DNA of 64,000 nt, from contig NZ_JACKVK010000001.1 in NCBI RefSeq assembly GCF_025823185.1, forward strand, positions 62,001-126,000, read 5' to 3'. The DNA comes from Mycobacterium yunnanensis. GTDB taxonomy: Bacteria > Actinomycetota > Actinomycetes > Mycobacteriales > Mycobacteriaceae. The first letter of the stretch is position 1; the number at the start of each line of letters is the position of its first letter. A program made the translations under genes and the position numbers. The notes under the pieces were generated by a model. It saw nothing but the letters and a program-made list of their open reading frames with translations. It was not told the origin of the DNA and ran no database searches. Of this stretch, positions 63,433-64,000 are shown in pieces.

Positions 63433-63864
63433 ATGGACGAATTGCGCCGCAAGGGCCTCGAGAAGATGAACGAGGTCTACGGCTGGGAGATGCCCAACGT
63501 CGAGGGTGACCCCTTCTTCGACCTGACGGTGGATCACCTCTTCGGCACCATCTGGACCCGGCCGGGTCTGTCGATGCGGGACAAGCGCATCATGACGCTC
63601 ACCGCTGTTGCGGCCCTGGGGAACGACGCGCTCGCCGAGATTCAGGCCAACGCCGCGATGCACAACGAGGAGATGACCGGCGACGAACTCAAGGAGATGG
63701 CCGTCTTCCTCACCCAGTACCTCGGGTTCCCCCTGGGCTCCAAGTTCGACGGCGCCGTGACGAAGGTGGTGAAGAAGCGGAGGAGGGCTGCCGAGCGGGG
63801 TGAGGGCGAGGACAAGAAGGCCAACGTCGACGCTGCGGTACAGATGCATTCGGGCGACCGATGA
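63433..63864 (+). CDS. Carboxymuconolactone decarboxylase-family protein (Rv0771-like)
   Basis: A 143-residue protein of the CMD/AhpD-like fold. Conserved segments are FGTIWTRPGLSMRDKRIMTL and NAAMHNEEMTGDELKEMAVFLTQYLGFPLGSKF. It lacks the CxxC pair of AhpD, so a decarboxylase-like rather than a peroxidase role fits. It starts 3 nt after the preceding stop and overlaps the next gene by 4 nt (ATGA). Confidence 0.88.
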   Translation: MDELRRKGLEKMNEVYGWEMPNVEGDPFFDLTVDHLFGTIWTRPGLSMRDKRIMTLTAVAALGNDALAEIQANAAMHNEEMTGDELKEMAVFLTQYLGFPLGSKFDGAVTKVVKKRRRAAERGEGEDKKANVDAAVQMHSGDR

Positions 63865-64000
63865 CGAGCAGGTACGCCGCGCTGTCGCGCGACGAGCTCG
63901 CCACCCTGGTGCCCGAGTTGCTGTTGATCGGCCAGCTCATCGACCGCTCGGGGATGGCGCACTGCATCAGTGCGTGGGGCCGCGACGAGATGCTGCAGAT
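63861..64000 (+). CDS. Unrecognised protein, N-terminal part (3' end outside window)
   Basis: The ATG at 63861 overlaps the previous stop (ATGA), and the frame stays open to the window end (46 residues). The product begins MTSRYAALSRDELATLVPEL. Continuous coupling suggests membership of the aldA operon. I do not recognise the family from this fragment. Confidence 0.65.
   Translation, partial: MTSRYAALSRDELATLVPELLLIGQLIDRSGMAHCISAWGRDEMLQ

Overview
The window is high-GC actinobacterial DNA and almost certainly comes from a fast-growing mycobacterium (Mycolicibacterium type). The reasons are the gene content (mce4, kshA, PhoP/PhoR, Cyp51 with its 3Fe-4S ferredoxin, LpqN-type lipoproteins, a 13E12/HNH protein), the frequent GTG starts, the many 4-nt stop/start overlaps, and the conserved KstR operators. 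Coding density is very high. No stretch longer than about 300 bases lacks a gene; the longest gap (28217-28474) is the promoter region of the mce4 operon.

Layout: 1-2834, the 3' end of an RqlH-type RecQ-like helicase and a convergent 13E12/HNH protein. 2950-28216, a sterol-catabolism block: an IclR regulator diverging from a DUF1214/SDR/sulfotransferase operon (Rv3531c-Rv3529c type), kshA with a small partner gene, a gamma-carbonic-anhydrase-like protein, ltp3-ltp4-DUF35, an F420-dependent oxidoreductase, an acetoacetate-decarboxylase-like protein with cyp142, a broken DUF559-type gene, an MFS transporter with echA19, fadD19 with a nitronate-monooxygenase-like gene, an LpqN-like lipoprotein, fadD17-fadE27-fadE26, fdxD and hsd4A. 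28475-39028, the complete mce4 sterol importer operon (yrbE4A, yrbE4B, mce4A-F and two Mce-associated genes). 39015-40670, otsA and a 54-codon upstream gene. 40718-48731, mostly small secreted or lipoprotein genes (including three tandem paralogues), an SDR, an XdhC-family gene, a DKNYY lipoprotein and a secreted DUF4185 (probable arabinanase) protein. 48780-49305, an HNH protein and tRNA-Thr. 49329-52893, a decapeptide-repeat protein, phoP-phoR and a HIT protein. 52919-60162, the cyp51/cyp123 operon with its ferredoxin, adhB, a ketosteroid-isomerase-like protein and a TetR repressor. 60346-64000, the divergent aldA operon.

How it works together: nine sites match the 14-bp KstR operator TnnAACnnGTTnnA (seven perfect, two with one mismatch), mostly in divergent promoters. 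They tie import (Mce4), side-chain activation and beta-oxidation (FadD19, FadD17, FadE26/27, EchA19, Hsd4A, Ltp3/4-DUF35), terminal oxidation (Cyp142 with FdxD as a plausible electron donor) and ring opening (KshA) into one cholesterol-inducible regulon. The IclR and TetR genes each face their target operon across a long perfect inverted repeat, so they look like local repressors. The most unusual observations are two coupling mini-ORFs (one from a tandem duplication of the ribosome-binding site and start codon before hsd4A, one bridging yrbE4A and yrbE4B), a 13-unit decapeptide-repeat protein beside phoP, a family of three tandem four-cysteine secreted proteins, a KstR-linked MFS transporter, and a probable CTG start.
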